Source: Myxococcales bacterium (GTDB lineage Bacteria; Myxococcota; Myxococcia; Myxococcales; Myxococcaceae). Taken from it: a stretch of DNA of 64,000 bases. The position numbers and the translations under genes are program-made. The stretch spans positions 62,001-126,000 of the forward strand of contig JACPVI010000053.1 of the NCBI GenBank assembly GCA_016191815.1. Direction: 5' to 3'. Numbering within the stretch: position 1 is the first letter of the stretch; each line of letters begins with the position of its first letter. The notes below the pieces were generated by a model. That model saw only the letters and a program-made list of their open reading frames with translations. It was not told the DNA's origin and did not search any database. Shown here one piece after another: positions 16,241 through 24,788 of the stretch.

Positions 16241-16497
16241 ATCCTCGACCTCACGTGGCCTTTGGGGCGCACCACGACGTCCACGATTGCCCGCTCGAAG
16301 AAGTTGGTCTGGGCGAAGATCTCGGCGCTGACGCGGCTCTTGTACAGCTCGCGGCCCTCTTCGATCTCTTCCTTGAGGACGTCGAAGAGGTTGTCCTGCT
16401 CGATCCCCTTGACGATCTTCTGTTCGTTGTAGAGCGAGATGTCCGAGGCGATGGCTCGGGCCAGCCGCATCGCCTTCATCTTTTCTTCTTCTGTCAT
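16234..16497 (-). CDS. Small conserved protein, function unknown
   Basis: An 87-residue soluble, charged, alpha-helical protein beginning MTEEEKMKAMRLARAIASD, followed by ISLYNEQKIVKGIEQDNLF. I recognise the style of a small protein conserved in delta-proteobacteria/myxobacteria but know no function. It sits between the J-like/RodZ-HTH gene (54 bases upstream) and the pseudouridine synthase gene, with which it overlaps by a few bases, so translation of the two is probably coupled. Confidence 0.75.
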   Translation of the reverse strand: MTEEEKMKAMRLARAIASDISLYNEQKIVKGIEQDNLFDVLKEEIEEGRELYKSRVSAEIFAQTNFFERAIVDVVVRPKGHVRSRIW

Positions 16498-16551
16498 TCC
16501 GGGGCCTTTGTAGGGCCGGCTGCCTCCTTCGTCAACCTTTGGCTGGTAGGG

Positions 16552-17538
16552 CTACTTCTTCCGGGTGGCGACGACCGCCAGGTAGCTCTTCGAGACACGG
16601 AGTGGGTCCAGTCCCAGCTCGCGGGCGACGCTCATCAGGATCCCGCGGAGGTACACGGTGGCGGGGAGCGCGTCGTAGTGGTCGGCCTCGATGTTCTCGA
16701 GGTGTCGGGCGGCGATGCGGGTGCGCTCGGCGAGCTGGCCGAGGTTCAGGCCCCTGCTCTGGCGGACCTTGCGAAGGAGCTCTCCGGTGAACTCGGCGTC
16801 GGAGGGAATCTCGATCGGCTTGGCGCGCGACTCCGGGGGAGGCGGAGGCGGGGGCCGCTCGCGGATGCGTGCGGAGACCTGGGCCAGGGCGGCCTCGGCG
16901 ATTCCGATGGCGCCCTCCTGGGAGATTTCCGGGGCCATCTCCAGCTCGGGCTGTGCGGGCTTTCTGGCGCGTTCGACGGGCCGCTGGGGCGACGGCCGTG
17001 GCGGGCGCGGTTGGTCGAGCTCCGGCTGCGGCTCGGGGATTGGCTGGGCGACGGCGGTCTCGGCGGTTCGCGAAGGCTTTGGCCGGGCCTGGGCGGCGGG
17101 GGGCTCGGCGGGAGGGGGGCCATTCGAGGTTTCGCTGGCCTCTTGGGGGTGAGGGGAATGGGGCACGTAGGAGACCGAGTAGCCGGGGAAGGTGGAGTGG
17201 ACCGCTTCTGCTCCCGAGATGAGCTCGGTCATGGCGAGCTGTCTGGATTCCTGCTCTTCGGCAGCGCGGGGCTCTTCGGCGGTGCTGTCGGGCGGCTGGA
17301 CGCTGAGGGTTTGGTCGTACTCGGCGCGGAGGTCGTCATCCGAGAGAATCTCCACGGCCTCGAGCAAGAGCTCGCGGATCTGCTGGAGATCGAGCTCACC
17401 GTCGGGACCGGCGGGCACGGCAGCCTCGGATTCGTAGGCGTGGCAGAGGCGTTCGTAGGCAGCGCGGATCTCCGGGGCCTTGGCGGAGACCGGCACTTCC
17501 AAAAGCTCGTAGTAGGAGCGTTCGCGGAAGGGCTTCAT
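16552..17538 (-). CDS. J-domain-like and RodZ-type HTH fusion protein
   Basis: A 328-residue protein. The N-terminus (about 5-80: SYYELLEVPVSAKAPEIRAAY ending AEYDQTL) has the helical plan of a DnaJ J-domain but lacks the HPD tripeptide needed to stimulate DnaK, so chaperone activity is doubtful. A long Pro/Glu/Ala-rich linker (about 90-245) leads to a C-terminal RodZ/cro-type helix-turn-helix (LLRKVRQSRGLNLGQLAERT, then IAARHLENIEADHYDALP and YLRGILMSVARELGLD). RodZ normally has this HTH at its N-terminus, followed by a membrane helix. Here the order is reversed and no membrane helix is seen. No strong ribosome-binding site precedes the ATG at 17538. Confidence 0.8.
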   Translation of the reverse strand: MKPFRERSYYELLEVPVSAKAPEIRAAYERLCHAYESEAAVPAGPDGELDLQQIRELLLEAVEILSDDDLRAEYDQTLSVQPPDSTAEEPRAAEEQESRQLAMTELISGAEAVHSTFPGYSVSYVPHSPHPQEASETSNGPPPAEPPAAQARPKPSRTAETAVAQPIPEPQPELDQPRPPRPSPQRPVERARKPAQPELEMAPEISQEGAIGIAEAALAQVSARIRERPPPPPPPESRAKPIEIPSDAEFTGELLRKVRQSRGLNLGQLAERTRIAARHLENIEADHYDALPATVYLRGILMSVARELGLDPLRVSKSYLAVVATRKK

Positions 17539-17594
17539 CGCGCCGGGGGCCAACGGAAATACGGTACCACGACCCGACTCGCCCCTCGACGCTC

Positions 17595-19235
17595 CTAGTT
17601 CACCACCACGTTGCAGGTACACGCCGCGGCGCCGGAGCAAGGCAGGCCGTTGCCATCCACGCAGATGAGCCCGGTGCAGCAGTTGGCGGTGGTGGTGCAC
17701 GGTTGTCCGCCTCCGGAGCAAACGGCGGCCTGGCAGGTGCCGGTGCTCTGGCCGGCGGGGATGACGCAGCTCGTCCCGCTGCAGCAGTCGGCGGTGGTGG
17801 TGCAGACGGCGCCCTGAGGCTGGCAGGGCTTCGGGGTCTGGCACGTGCTGTTCAGGCAAAGCTGGGAGCAGCACTCGGCGGGGCCGGTGCAGCCGGCGTC
17901 GTTCGGCTTGCAAGGGGTGCCGGCATCGGAGCCTCCCCCGCCGTCCGCCCCGGGCAACCCGGCGTCGACCGGCCGCTGGCAGGCCTTGGTCAGCTCGGAG
18001 GTGGGGAGGCACTCGGTCCCCGCGCAGCACTCGCTGGTCTGGGTGCACTCGGCGCCCACCGGCTTGCAGACGTTGACGGTGCACTCCAGGCCGCCGTCCG
18101 CTCCCGGCACGCAGGGAGCGCCGTTGCAGCACTGGTCCTTGAACTGGCAGGCGCCGCCCGCCTGGATGCAGCACGGCTCCTGTCCGGTGTAGCCGGTGGG
18201 GCAGCCGCCGTCGGGATCGCAAGTCCCGGAGGGGCAGCCGCCGAAGCAACGGGGAATCCCGGAGGAGTCGAGCTTGCACACCTCCTTCTTGCCATCGCAG
18301 CAGTCCTGGGAGGCGGGGATCTTCCCTCCGTCGGGCAGCACCGGCGCCCCGCAGATGTTTCCCACCGGGTTGCAAGCCTGGCCGTTGTCGCAGCGGTTGA
18401 CGACGCACTTGACGGTGCCGTTGGGGTTGGTGCCTCCGCCGCAGCACGACTGCGCGACGTCGCAGAAAGTCCCGGTGAGGCGGCAGCCGCCGGCGGGCAG
18501 ACAGACCGGGGCCCCGGAACCGGGGTCGAAGCAGATCCGCGAGCAGCAGGTGGACCCGCCCGAGCAGGGGTTTCCCTCCTGGGTGCAGCCGCCGCCGCCG
18601 CCGCCGGTGACGACCAGGCACCGGCCCGCCCCCCCGTCGTTGGCCGAGCAAACCCGGCCGCAGCACTCGTCGTTCTTGCTGCAGACGTCGCCGTTCGCCT
18701 GGCAGTAGTAGGCCTTGATGCAAGTGCCGCCCTGGCAGTTGGTGGAGCAGCACTCGTTGGCCGCAGCGCAAGCTTGGCCGAGCACCTTGCAGGTCCCGCC
18801 GCCCCCTGGGATCGCCGCGCAAGAGGTGCCGCTGCAAGTCTGGGTGCAGCAGTCCCCGTTCGCGCCGCACGCCCCTCCGATGTCGATGCAGCCCTGGCTC
18901 GCGCAGACGCTGTTCACGCACCGGTTGTTGCAGCAGTCGGTGTTGGTGCCGCACGCACCGCCGGCCCCTCGGCAGAAGGTGTTCGAGGTGCACACCGAGC
19001 CCTGGCAGCTCCCCCCGCAGCAAGGCTTGTTCGGATCGCACGGAGATCCCGCGCCCACGCAGTTGCCCCCGTCCGGCAGCTCGCCGCCCCCGCCTCCGCC
19101 TGCGCCGCCGTCTCCACCGCCTCCTCCGTCGTCGCCGCCATCGGTCCCGGTCCCTGGAGGCTGGCAGTTGCAAGCGGCGAAAGAAAAGCCCACGACAGCG
19201 GCAGCCACGAAGACGAGCAGCGCTGACTTGCTCAT
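17595..19235 (-). CDS. Lipoprotein with about 13 cystine-knot-like modules
   Basis: A 546-residue predicted lipoprotein starting at the ATG at 19235, which follows AAGGAGAA; the signal MSKSALLVFVAAAVVGFSFAAC places the lipidated Cys at 22. After a Gly/Asp linker, the rest is a head-to-tail series of modules with spacing C-x6-C-x5-CC-x3/4-C-x4 or more-C, for example CVGAGSPCDPNKPCC then GGSC then C. I count about 13 (positions 8 and 9 irregular). The six-Cys order C-C-CC-C-C is that of inhibitor-cystine-knot (knottin) peptides. No enzyme domain is present. A surface adhesin, toxin-like or protective role cannot be chosen from sequence. Two genes upstream in the same run encode related Cys-rich proteins. 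Confidence 0.85.
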   Translation of the reverse strand: MSKSALLVFVAAAVVGFSFAACNCQPPGTGTDGGDDGGGGGDGGAGGGGGGELPDGGNCVGAGSPCDPNKPCCGGSCQGSVCTSNTFCRGAGGACGTNTDCCNNRCVNSVCASQGCIDIGGACGANGDCCTQTCSGTSCAAIPGGGGTCKVLGQACAAANECCSTNCQGGTCIKAYYCQANGDVCSKNDECCGRVCSANDGGAGRCLVVTGGGGGGCTQEGNPCSGGSTCCSRICFDPGSGAPVCLPAGGCRLTGTFCDVAQSCCGGGTNPNGTVKCVVNRCDNGQACNPVGNICGAPVLPDGGKIPASQDCCDGKKEVCKLDSSGIPRCFGGCPSGTCDPDGGCPTGYTGQEPCCIQAGGACQFKDQCCNGAPCVPGADGGLECTVNVCKPVGAECTQTSECCAGTECLPTSELTKACQRPVDAGLPGADGGGGSDAGTPCKPNDAGCTGPAECCSQLCLNSTCQTPKPCQPQGAVCTTTADCCSGTSCVIPAGQSTGTCQAAVCSGGGQPCTTTANCCTGLICVDGNGLPCSGAAACTCNVVVN

Positions 19236-19286
19236 GCCCTGTTCTCCTTCACGCACGCGGGCCTTGGCCACCCGCTCGCCTGGAAG

Positions 19287-20318
19287 TCATCCGATGGTGA
19301 CGCAGCATCCGGTGAGGCAGAAGTAGTTGGGAGGACACGCCGGGTCGGTGGGCAACCCGCACGGCTGCTCGCCTCCGGGGCAACGCTGCTCGGTCCCGCC
19401 GTCCGGAAGGGTGATGCCGCCATCCACGGTGGGAGTGCACTCCGGCGGAAGCTGCGTCTTCCCCAGGCAGAGCTGGCAGGTGCCGCAGGTCTTGAGGCAG
19501 CTCGGATTCGGCGTGCACGACTTGCACTTGCTCGCATCTCCCGCGGTCGCCAGCGTGCAGGAGAGGTTCACGGGGTCCGAATCGAGGAAGATGTCGCGCG
19601 TGCCGCCGTCCAGGAGCGTCACCGTGCAGCAGCCGAAGCAGTCACAGCCGTTCGGGGTGATCGGCAGGCACACGCTCTGGCAGAGCTGTGGCTGGGTGGC
19701 GGGGCAGTTCGGGTTGGCGCCCACGCCGGCGCCGCTGTAGGGGCACTGCGGATCGGGGACCAGCGGATCGCAGCGGAGATCGTACTCGCACCGATCGTTC
19801 CCGCCGCCGGTGTCGGAGTCGTAGTAGCACTCGATCGAGTCGCAGTTGCCGTGGCCCCCGCCGGGGATGCCGAGGTCGAAGCTGTCCTCCCGCCTGTGGC
19901 ACGGCCCCAGGCAGTCGGGGTCCCGCGAGTCGACCTTGCCGTCGCCGTCGTCGTCCAGGCAGTTGCCGCAGGCGTACACCTTTCCCTCGCAGGAAGCGGT
20001 GTAGCAGACACCGCCGTCCGGCAAGGGGACCGGGGTGCCGCCATCGCCCGGCACTCCTCCGCCGTCCACGCTCCCCCCGCCGCCCCCGCCGGCTCCTCCA
20101 CCCGCCCCGCCGCCAGCACCGCCCCCGGAGCCTCCTCCGGCTCCACCGCCGGATCCTCCGCCTGCGCCTCCTCCGGTTCCCCCGCCGTCATCTGCCCCGC
20201 CGTCCTCGGCGCTATCGGGCTGGTCGCCGCCCCCGACGACGCCTCCGCACTGCGCGCACCCGGCGAAGGCCACGACGAGCGCGACCACGGCTGCCCCAGC
20301 AAGCGCCCTCTCAGGCAT
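19287..20318 (-). CDS. Cys-rich lipoprotein with Gly linker and calcium-type loop
   Basis: A 343-residue predicted lipoprotein with signal MPERALAGAAVVALVVAFAGC. After the lipobox there is an Asp/Gly-rich stretch and a long GGGAGGGSGGG-type linker (DNA about 20040-20190). The folded part contains CLDDDGDGKVDSRDPDC, a D-x-D-x-D-G loop similar to EF-hand/dockerin calcium sites, and about 30 cysteines, including TNPSCLKTCGTC-like pairs and a CCVTIG end. It lies directly upstream of the knottin-like lipoprotein (51 bases), probably in one operon. Function unknown; surface exposure is inferred from the lipobox and linker. Confidence 0.8.
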   Translation of the reverse strand: MPERALAGAAVVALVVAFAGCAQCGGVVGGGDQPDSAEDGGADDGGGTGGGAGGGSGGGAGGGSGGGAGGGAGGGAGGGGGGSVDGGGVPGDGGTPVPLPDGGVCYTASCEGKVYACGNCLDDDGDGKVDSRDPDCLGPCHRREDSFDLGIPGGGHGNCDSIECYYDSDTGGGNDRCEYDLRCDPLVPDPQCPYSGAGVGANPNCPATQPQLCQSVCLPITPNGCDCFGCCTVTLLDGGTRDIFLDSDPVNLSCTLATAGDASKCKSCTPNPSCLKTCGTCQLCLGKTQLPPECTPTVDGGITLPDGGTEQRCPGGEQPCGLPTDPACPPNYFCLTGCCVTIG

Positions 20319-20467
20319 CGGGTAGGCTCCTCACCGAGATCGCTGCGTCGACCCGGCCCCGGACCGAATCATCTCTCCACGGATCGGCCGTGTCGACAAA
20401 CCACCTCCCACCAAGTATCACTTCCTGGGCGTGGGGCCTATCCAGGACCAGACTGTGGGAGGGCGCC

Positions 20468-21064
20468 CTACTCCGCCTTCAGCTCGACGTTCCAGTAGGA
20501 GGCGTCGGCCAGGGTGATGAAGGGCAGCCACTCGCGGTAGGTGACGCGCCTTATGGCGCCGCGGAACAGAGGGGTCCAGCGCGGGCGGGCCGGCTTCCGG
20601 AGCAGCTTCATGCCGGCCTCTTCCGGGGTGCGCCCCCCCTTGAGCAGGTTGCACTCGACGCAGGAGCAGACCACGTTCTCCCAGCTCGTCTTTCCTCCCT
20701 GGGCGCGGGGAACCACGTGGTCGAGGTTCAGCTCGCCGCGGGGGAGTTGCAGGCCGCAGTACTGGCAGGTGTCGTGATCGCGGGCGTAGATGTTGAGGCG
20801 CGAGAAGCGCACCCTCCCCCGCGGGAGATGCTCGTAGGCGGAGAGGACCAGGACCCGCGGCACCCTGATGCGCCGGTCGATCGTCTTGATGCTGTCGTGG
20901 TCGGCGGCGGACAGCTCCGCCCAGTCCGCGAACTCGTAGAGGCGGTATTGCTCGTCGATCGCCCTCGCCACTCCCTGGTAGAGGAGCGAGAAGGCCCGCC
21001 GCACCGAAGTGACGTGCACCGGGTGGTAGTGGCGGTTGAGGACGAGGACAGCCGTGTTCAACAT
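20468..21064 (-). CDS. HNH endonuclease family protein
   Basis: A 198-residue protein with a central HNH motif: a CxxC pair (CQYCG), LDHVVPRAQGGKTSWENV with the metal-binding His and Asn, and a second CxxC (CVECNLLKGG). The N-terminal half (LNRHYHPVHVTSVRRAF) is typical of the stand-alone HNH proteins widespread in actinobacteria and myxobacteria. Their cellular role is unclear; DNA cleavage is inferred from the motif. Its start overlaps the end of selA by 7 bases, so it is translationally coupled and likely co-transcribed with selA and the lytic transglycosylase gene. Confidence 0.88.
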   Translation of the reverse strand: MLNTAVLVLNRHYHPVHVTSVRRAFSLLYQGVARAIDEQYRLYEFADWAELSAADHDSIKTIDRRIRVPRVLVLSAYEHLPRGRVRFSRLNIYARDHDTCQYCGLQLPRGELNLDHVVPRAQGGKTSWENVVCSCVECNLLKGGRTPEEAGMKLLRKPARPRWTPLFRGAIRRVTYREWLPFITLADASYWNVELKAE

Positions 21065-22437
21065 GACGAATCTCTGGTGGCGGCGGCGACGGCCTGGGCC
21101 ACGGGCGCCACATCATCCTCGGTGAGGCAGCGTACGTCGAGCAAGAGCTGTTCCTCCGCCACCCGGGCCACCACCGGGGGACTGCCGGCCCTCAACAGCT
21201 CGTGCAAAGCCTGCGGCGAGCGGCAGCCAAGCGCGCAGGCGTACGACCTCGGCTCGGCGAGCGGCATCGCCCCGCCGCCCACCTGGGACACGGTCGCCAC
21301 GACGCGGGTGCTCACTCCCTTCTCCGCCAACGCTTCCCAAAGACGCTCGGCGCGCCGCTGCAACTCCTCCGGCCGCTGTACGAGCAGCCGGTAGACCGGC
21401 AGCTCGTCGAGCCGCCCGTCCCGGTAGAGCTCGAGCGTCGCCTCGAGGCCGGCGACCGTCATCTTGTCCACCCGCACCGCCCGGTTCAGGGAGTGTTTTC
21501 GAACCTTCGCCAGAAGCTCCTTCTTCCCCACGATGATCCCCGCCTGAGGCCCGCCGAGGAGCTTGTCGCCCGAGAAGGTGACCACGTCGGCCCCCGCCGA
21601 GATCGCCGACTTGACCGTCGGCTCGGAGGTCAGCCCTTCGGCCGCCATCATCACCAGGCACCCTGAGCCCAGGTCCTCGAACAGCGGGACGCCGCGCTCC
21701 CTGCCGAGCGAGGACAGCTCCCGGGCGGTCGCCTCCTCGGTGAAGCCGACCACGGCGAAATTGGAGCGGTGCACCTTCACCAAGAGGCCGGTCTGCGGCC
21801 CGATGGCAGCGGCGTAGTCGCCTGGACGGGTGCGGTTGGTGGTGCCCACCTCGACGAGGAGCGCGCCGGACTGCCGCATCACCTCAGGGATGCGGAAGCC
21901 TCCGCCGATCTCCACCAGCTCGCCGCGCGAGACGATCGCCTCGCGCCCCGCGCACAACGAGGCCAGCACCAGGAGCACCGCCGCGGCGTTGTTGTTCACC
22001 ACCACCGCATCCTCGGCGCCGGTCAGCTCCACCAAGAGGCCCACCACCGGGGCATAGCGGCTCCCCCGCTCGCCCTCGTCCAGGTCATACTCGAGGTTGG
22101 AGTAGGAGACGGCGATCTCCCTCACCCGTTCCGCGGCCCTCGCGGCGAGCGGCGCCCGACCGAGGTTGGTGTGCAGCACCACCCCGGTGGCGTTGAACAC
22201 CGGTCGCAAGTTGGGCTTGCTCAACTCGGCCAGCGCGGCGCGGACGTCATCGTCCTGGAAGCCCGCCTCCTCGCCGCGGAGCAGCCGCGCGCGTGCCCCC
22301 TCCACCGCCCGCCTCAAGGCCGCAAGGGAAAGCGGTCGCGGCAGCGGGGCAAGCAGCGCGGCCAGGGACGGGCGCGAGAGCAACTCGTCGATGGAGGGAA
22401 GTGTGCGCAGGAGCGCGTTCTTTTTCGCATCTTCCAT
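21058..22437 (-). CDS. selA: L-seryl-tRNA(Sec) selenium transferase
   Basis: A PLP enzyme that converts seryl-tRNA(Sec) to selenocysteyl-tRNA(Sec) with selenophosphate. About 459 residues from the ATG at 22437 (a GTG at 22461 would add 8). Conserved segments are FNATGVVLHTNLGRAPL, YSNLEYDLDEGERGSR, VVVNNNAAAVLLVLAS, VHRSNFAVVGFTEE and the PLP-lysine site FSGDKLLGGPQAG (about residue 289). All look intact, implying that the organism makes selenoproteins. selB, selD and tRNA-Sec are not in the window, although selA is usually next to selB. Here it sits between a lytic transglycosylase gene and an HNH gene. Confidence 0.95.
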   Translation of the reverse strand: MEDAKKNALLRTLPSIDELLSRPSLAALLAPLPRPLSLAALRRAVEGARARLLRGEEAGFQDDDVRAALAELSKPNLRPVFNATGVVLHTNLGRAPLAARAAERVREIAVSYSNLEYDLDEGERGSRYAPVVGLLVELTGAEDAVVVNNNAAAVLLVLASLCAGREAIVSRGELVEIGGGFRIPEVMRQSGALLVEVGTTNRTRPGDYAAAIGPQTGLLVKVHRSNFAVVGFTEEATARELSSLGRERGVPLFEDLGSGCLVMMAAEGLTSEPTVKSAISAGADVVTFSGDKLLGGPQAGIIVGKKELLAKVRKHSLNRAVRVDKMTVAGLEATLELYRDGRLDELPVYRLLVQRPEELQRRAERLWEALAEKGVSTRVVATVSQVGGGAMPLAEPRSYACALGCRSPQALHELLRAGSPPVVARVAEEQLLLDVRCLTEDDVAPVAQAVAAATRDSSC

Positions 22438-22471
22438 GGCGCTCGCCACCGAGCCTAGCACTGCCTCGCCG

Positions 22472-24712
22472 TCACCGGCGGCCGGCGATCGCCCCGGCGT
22501 CCCGGCCGTAGAGGAGCTGGTAGGTGTTGTAGCTCCGAAGGACTCGCTTCACGTACCCGCGGGTCTCGGCGATCGGGATGTTCTCCACCCAGACGTCGAG
22601 CTCCTCGTCCGGCCGCTCGCGCCTCCACTTGTCGACGGAGGTCTCGCCCGCGTTGTACCCGGCCAGCATGAAGGGCTTGGTTCCGCCGTAGCGCTTGTGC
22701 AGTCCGCCGAGGTAGGCGGCGCCGAGCCGGATGTTGAAGTCCGGCTCGAGCAAGAGCTCGGTGGTGACCTTCTTGATCTTGAGCCGCCGCGCCACCGACG
22801 CAGCGGTGGAAGGCATGAGCTGGGTGAGCCCGATGGCGCCGGCCCAGGAGAGCGCCTTCGGATCGAGCGCACTCTCCTCGCGCATCAGGGCCTGGAGCAG
22901 GTCGGGATCCAGCTCGTTCTCCTTGCAGTGCTTCTCGATCAGCCCGCGGAAGGCGTTGGGGTAGGCCACCTCCCAGGTAGGTCGCGCCTCGGGGGTGATC
23001 GGCCCGCTCAGATCGCCGCGCAGCGACACCCTCGCGACGGCGTGGGCGCCCCGGGCGTCCCCGGCGGCGGCGAGCGCGTGCACCAAGAGCCGGATCGACT
23101 CGGGCGGCAGCACGCCGCGGGCGATGGCCAGAAGCTCGAGCGAGGCGGCGTCGGGGAAGCCCAGGCGCAACAGCTCCAACCCGGCGAGGAAGTGCGGATC
23201 TTCCCCCAAGGGTCCGGCAAAGATCGGCCATGGCCCTCCCTCGGGCCGCGGGAACACCAGCGCCTTCTCCACGGAAGCCGCCCGGGGCGGGTCCAGCCGG
23301 GAGAGCCGCTCCCTGGCCAAAAGTCCGTAATAGGTGGCCGGGTGCCCCAGAGCGATGGCCTCGAGAAGCTGCGCCGCCTCGAGCTTCTCGTCCCGGCCCT
23401 CCAGGGTGCGAGCCCTCCAGTATCGGGCCCGCTCGACTTCGTAGCTCTCCTCGGCGGCGGCGAACTGCTTCTCGATGCGCCCCAAAAGTCCCAGTTGCTC
23501 TTCCGCGCGGCCGGCGGCGCGGTGGATCCAGGAGGCCTTGAACAGCGCCTCGGCGAAGAAGTCGCCCTCGGGGTAGCGCTCGGCCAGCTCGGCCAGGTGG
23601 GCGAGGGCATTCTTCTCGTCGCCCTGCTTCAGGTAGACGTCGGCGGCGTAGAAGAGCGCGTCGTCGGCCAGCGCGTTGCCGGGGTATTCGCGCGAGAGGG
23701 CCTCGTACGTCTGGGCGGCCTGCGCGTGGGCGATGATGGACTGCGAGGAGCCGAGCACGTAGAGCGCCCGTGCGCGGAGCTCCGGCTCCCGGCATTTCGC
23801 CACCACCGGGGCCAGGGCAAGGGCGGCCTCGGTGTGCCGCCGCTCCTTCCGGAGCCCTTTGCCGTGCGAGAAGTGGGCGCGGCAGGCCAGCGGAGCGGGC
23901 AGCTTGAGCTTTTTGAGCAGCGGCGCGAGCACTTCGATCCCTCGGGCGTTCCGGTGCGCCTCGACCAGGAGCTCCCCGCGCGCGACCTTGGCCTCGACCG
24001 GGATCTTCCCCGCGCCGCCCAGCCTCCGCTCGGCCTGCGAAGCGAACGGCGACAGAGGGTGGACAGACCACAGCCGGAGGAGGTTTTCCTTTTCGGCCTT
24101 GAGGTCCTTTCGGTCCCGGGAGAGGTCTGCCAGGGCGATCAGCGCCTCGGCCGCCACGTCCCGACCCCACGGCGGCGCGGCGCTCTGGCCCAGGAGAGAG
24201 AGGGCCTGTTCCGCACCGGCGAGGTCCTTCTTGCGTCGAAGGGCCCGGGCGAGCCCGAGCCTGGCGTCCGGATAGAGCCTCGATTGCTCCGGCACCTGGG
24301 CGAAGAGCGCGGCGGCCTCGTCGAATCGGCCCAGCTCTTCGTTCGAAACCCCAGCGTGGGTGAGGCACCGCTCGCGCATCGGGGGGTAATCCTTCGCGAG
24401 CCTGCCCATCTCGGCGGCGGCCAGGGCGTGCTCCTCGGCGCGCAGCGCAGCGAGGGCGCGGAGGTAGCGCGTGTGCGGAGGGCGCGGCCCCTTGGCGAGC
24501 GAACGGTCGAGGAGCGAGCGGGCCTTCTCGTAGCGGCCCCGGTCGAACTCCGCCTTGGCCTGGGCAGGGAGGCCCTCTCCGAAGTAGGGCGAGAGGTCGG
24601 CCGCGGAGAAAGGCCGGCCCGCGTCGGGAATCGCCTCCAGGGGGCGCTCGTCCGCAGGCTCGGGCCCCAAGGCGGAGAGGGACACGGCGAGGAGCGCCGC
24701 TGCATGCACCAT
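22472..24712 (-). CDS. Slt70-like soluble lytic murein transglycosylase
   Basis: About 746 residues. It cleaves the MurNAc-GlcNAc bond of peptidoglycan in the periplasm. The ATG at 24712 gives a signal peptide (MVHAAALLAVSLSALG). A long alpha-helical superhelix with TPR-like repeats (for example KDLAGAEQALSLLGQSA) precedes a C-terminal SLT domain: LLQALMREESALDPKALS carries the catalytic Glu, then GAIGLTQLMPSTAASVA and MLAGYNAGETSVDKW. An upstream in-frame ATG (24802) would overlap the divergent histidine-kinase gene and lose the signal peptide. First gene of the slt-selA-HNH run. Confidence 0.92.
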   Translation of the reverse strand: MVHAAALLAVSLSALGPEPADERPLEAIPDAGRPFSAADLSPYFGEGLPAQAKAEFDRGRYEKARSLLDRSLAKGPRPPHTRYLRALAALRAEEHALAAAEMGRLAKDYPPMRERCLTHAGVSNEELGRFDEAAALFAQVPEQSRLYPDARLGLARALRRKKDLAGAEQALSLLGQSAAPPWGRDVAAEALIALADLSRDRKDLKAEKENLLRLWSVHPLSPFASQAERRLGGAGKIPVEAKVARGELLVEAHRNARGIEVLAPLLKKLKLPAPLACRAHFSHGKGLRKERRHTEAALALAPVVAKCREPELRARALYVLGSSQSIIAHAQAAQTYEALSREYPGNALADDALFYAADVYLKQGDEKNALAHLAELAERYPEGDFFAEALFKASWIHRAAGRAEEQLGLLGRIEKQFAAAEESYEVERARYWRARTLEGRDEKLEAAQLLEAIALGHPATYYGLLARERLSRLDPPRAASVEKALVFPRPEGGPWPIFAGPLGEDPHFLAGLELLRLGFPDAASLELLAIARGVLPPESIRLLVHALAAAGDARGAHAVARVSLRGDLSGPITPEARPTWEVAYPNAFRGLIEKHCKENELDPDLLQALMREESALDPKALSWAGAIGLTQLMPSTAASVARRLKIKKVTTELLLEPDFNIRLGAAYLGGLHKRYGGTKPFMLAGYNAGETSVDKWRRERPDEELDVWVENIPIAETRGYVKRVLRSYNTYQLLYGRDAGAIAGRR

Positions 24713-24788
24713 CGAGCAGGCAGCGGCCGGCTCCCTCGGGGGCCACCGGCCTCGGAGAGCGAAACCGGATAGACTCGTTCGGTACTCC

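Noticed and set aside
16552-19173. One long minus-strand frame joining the knottin-like lipoprotein region with the J-like/HTH protein
   Set aside because: Upstream of 17538 the frame reads the lipoprotein gene out of phase and gives Arg-rich sequence; the real genes use different frames with separate starts.
20040-20230. A GGC/GGA-rich tandem repeat
   Set aside because: It encodes the Gly/Ala/Ser linker of the lipoprotein at 19287-20318, so no separate element is needed.
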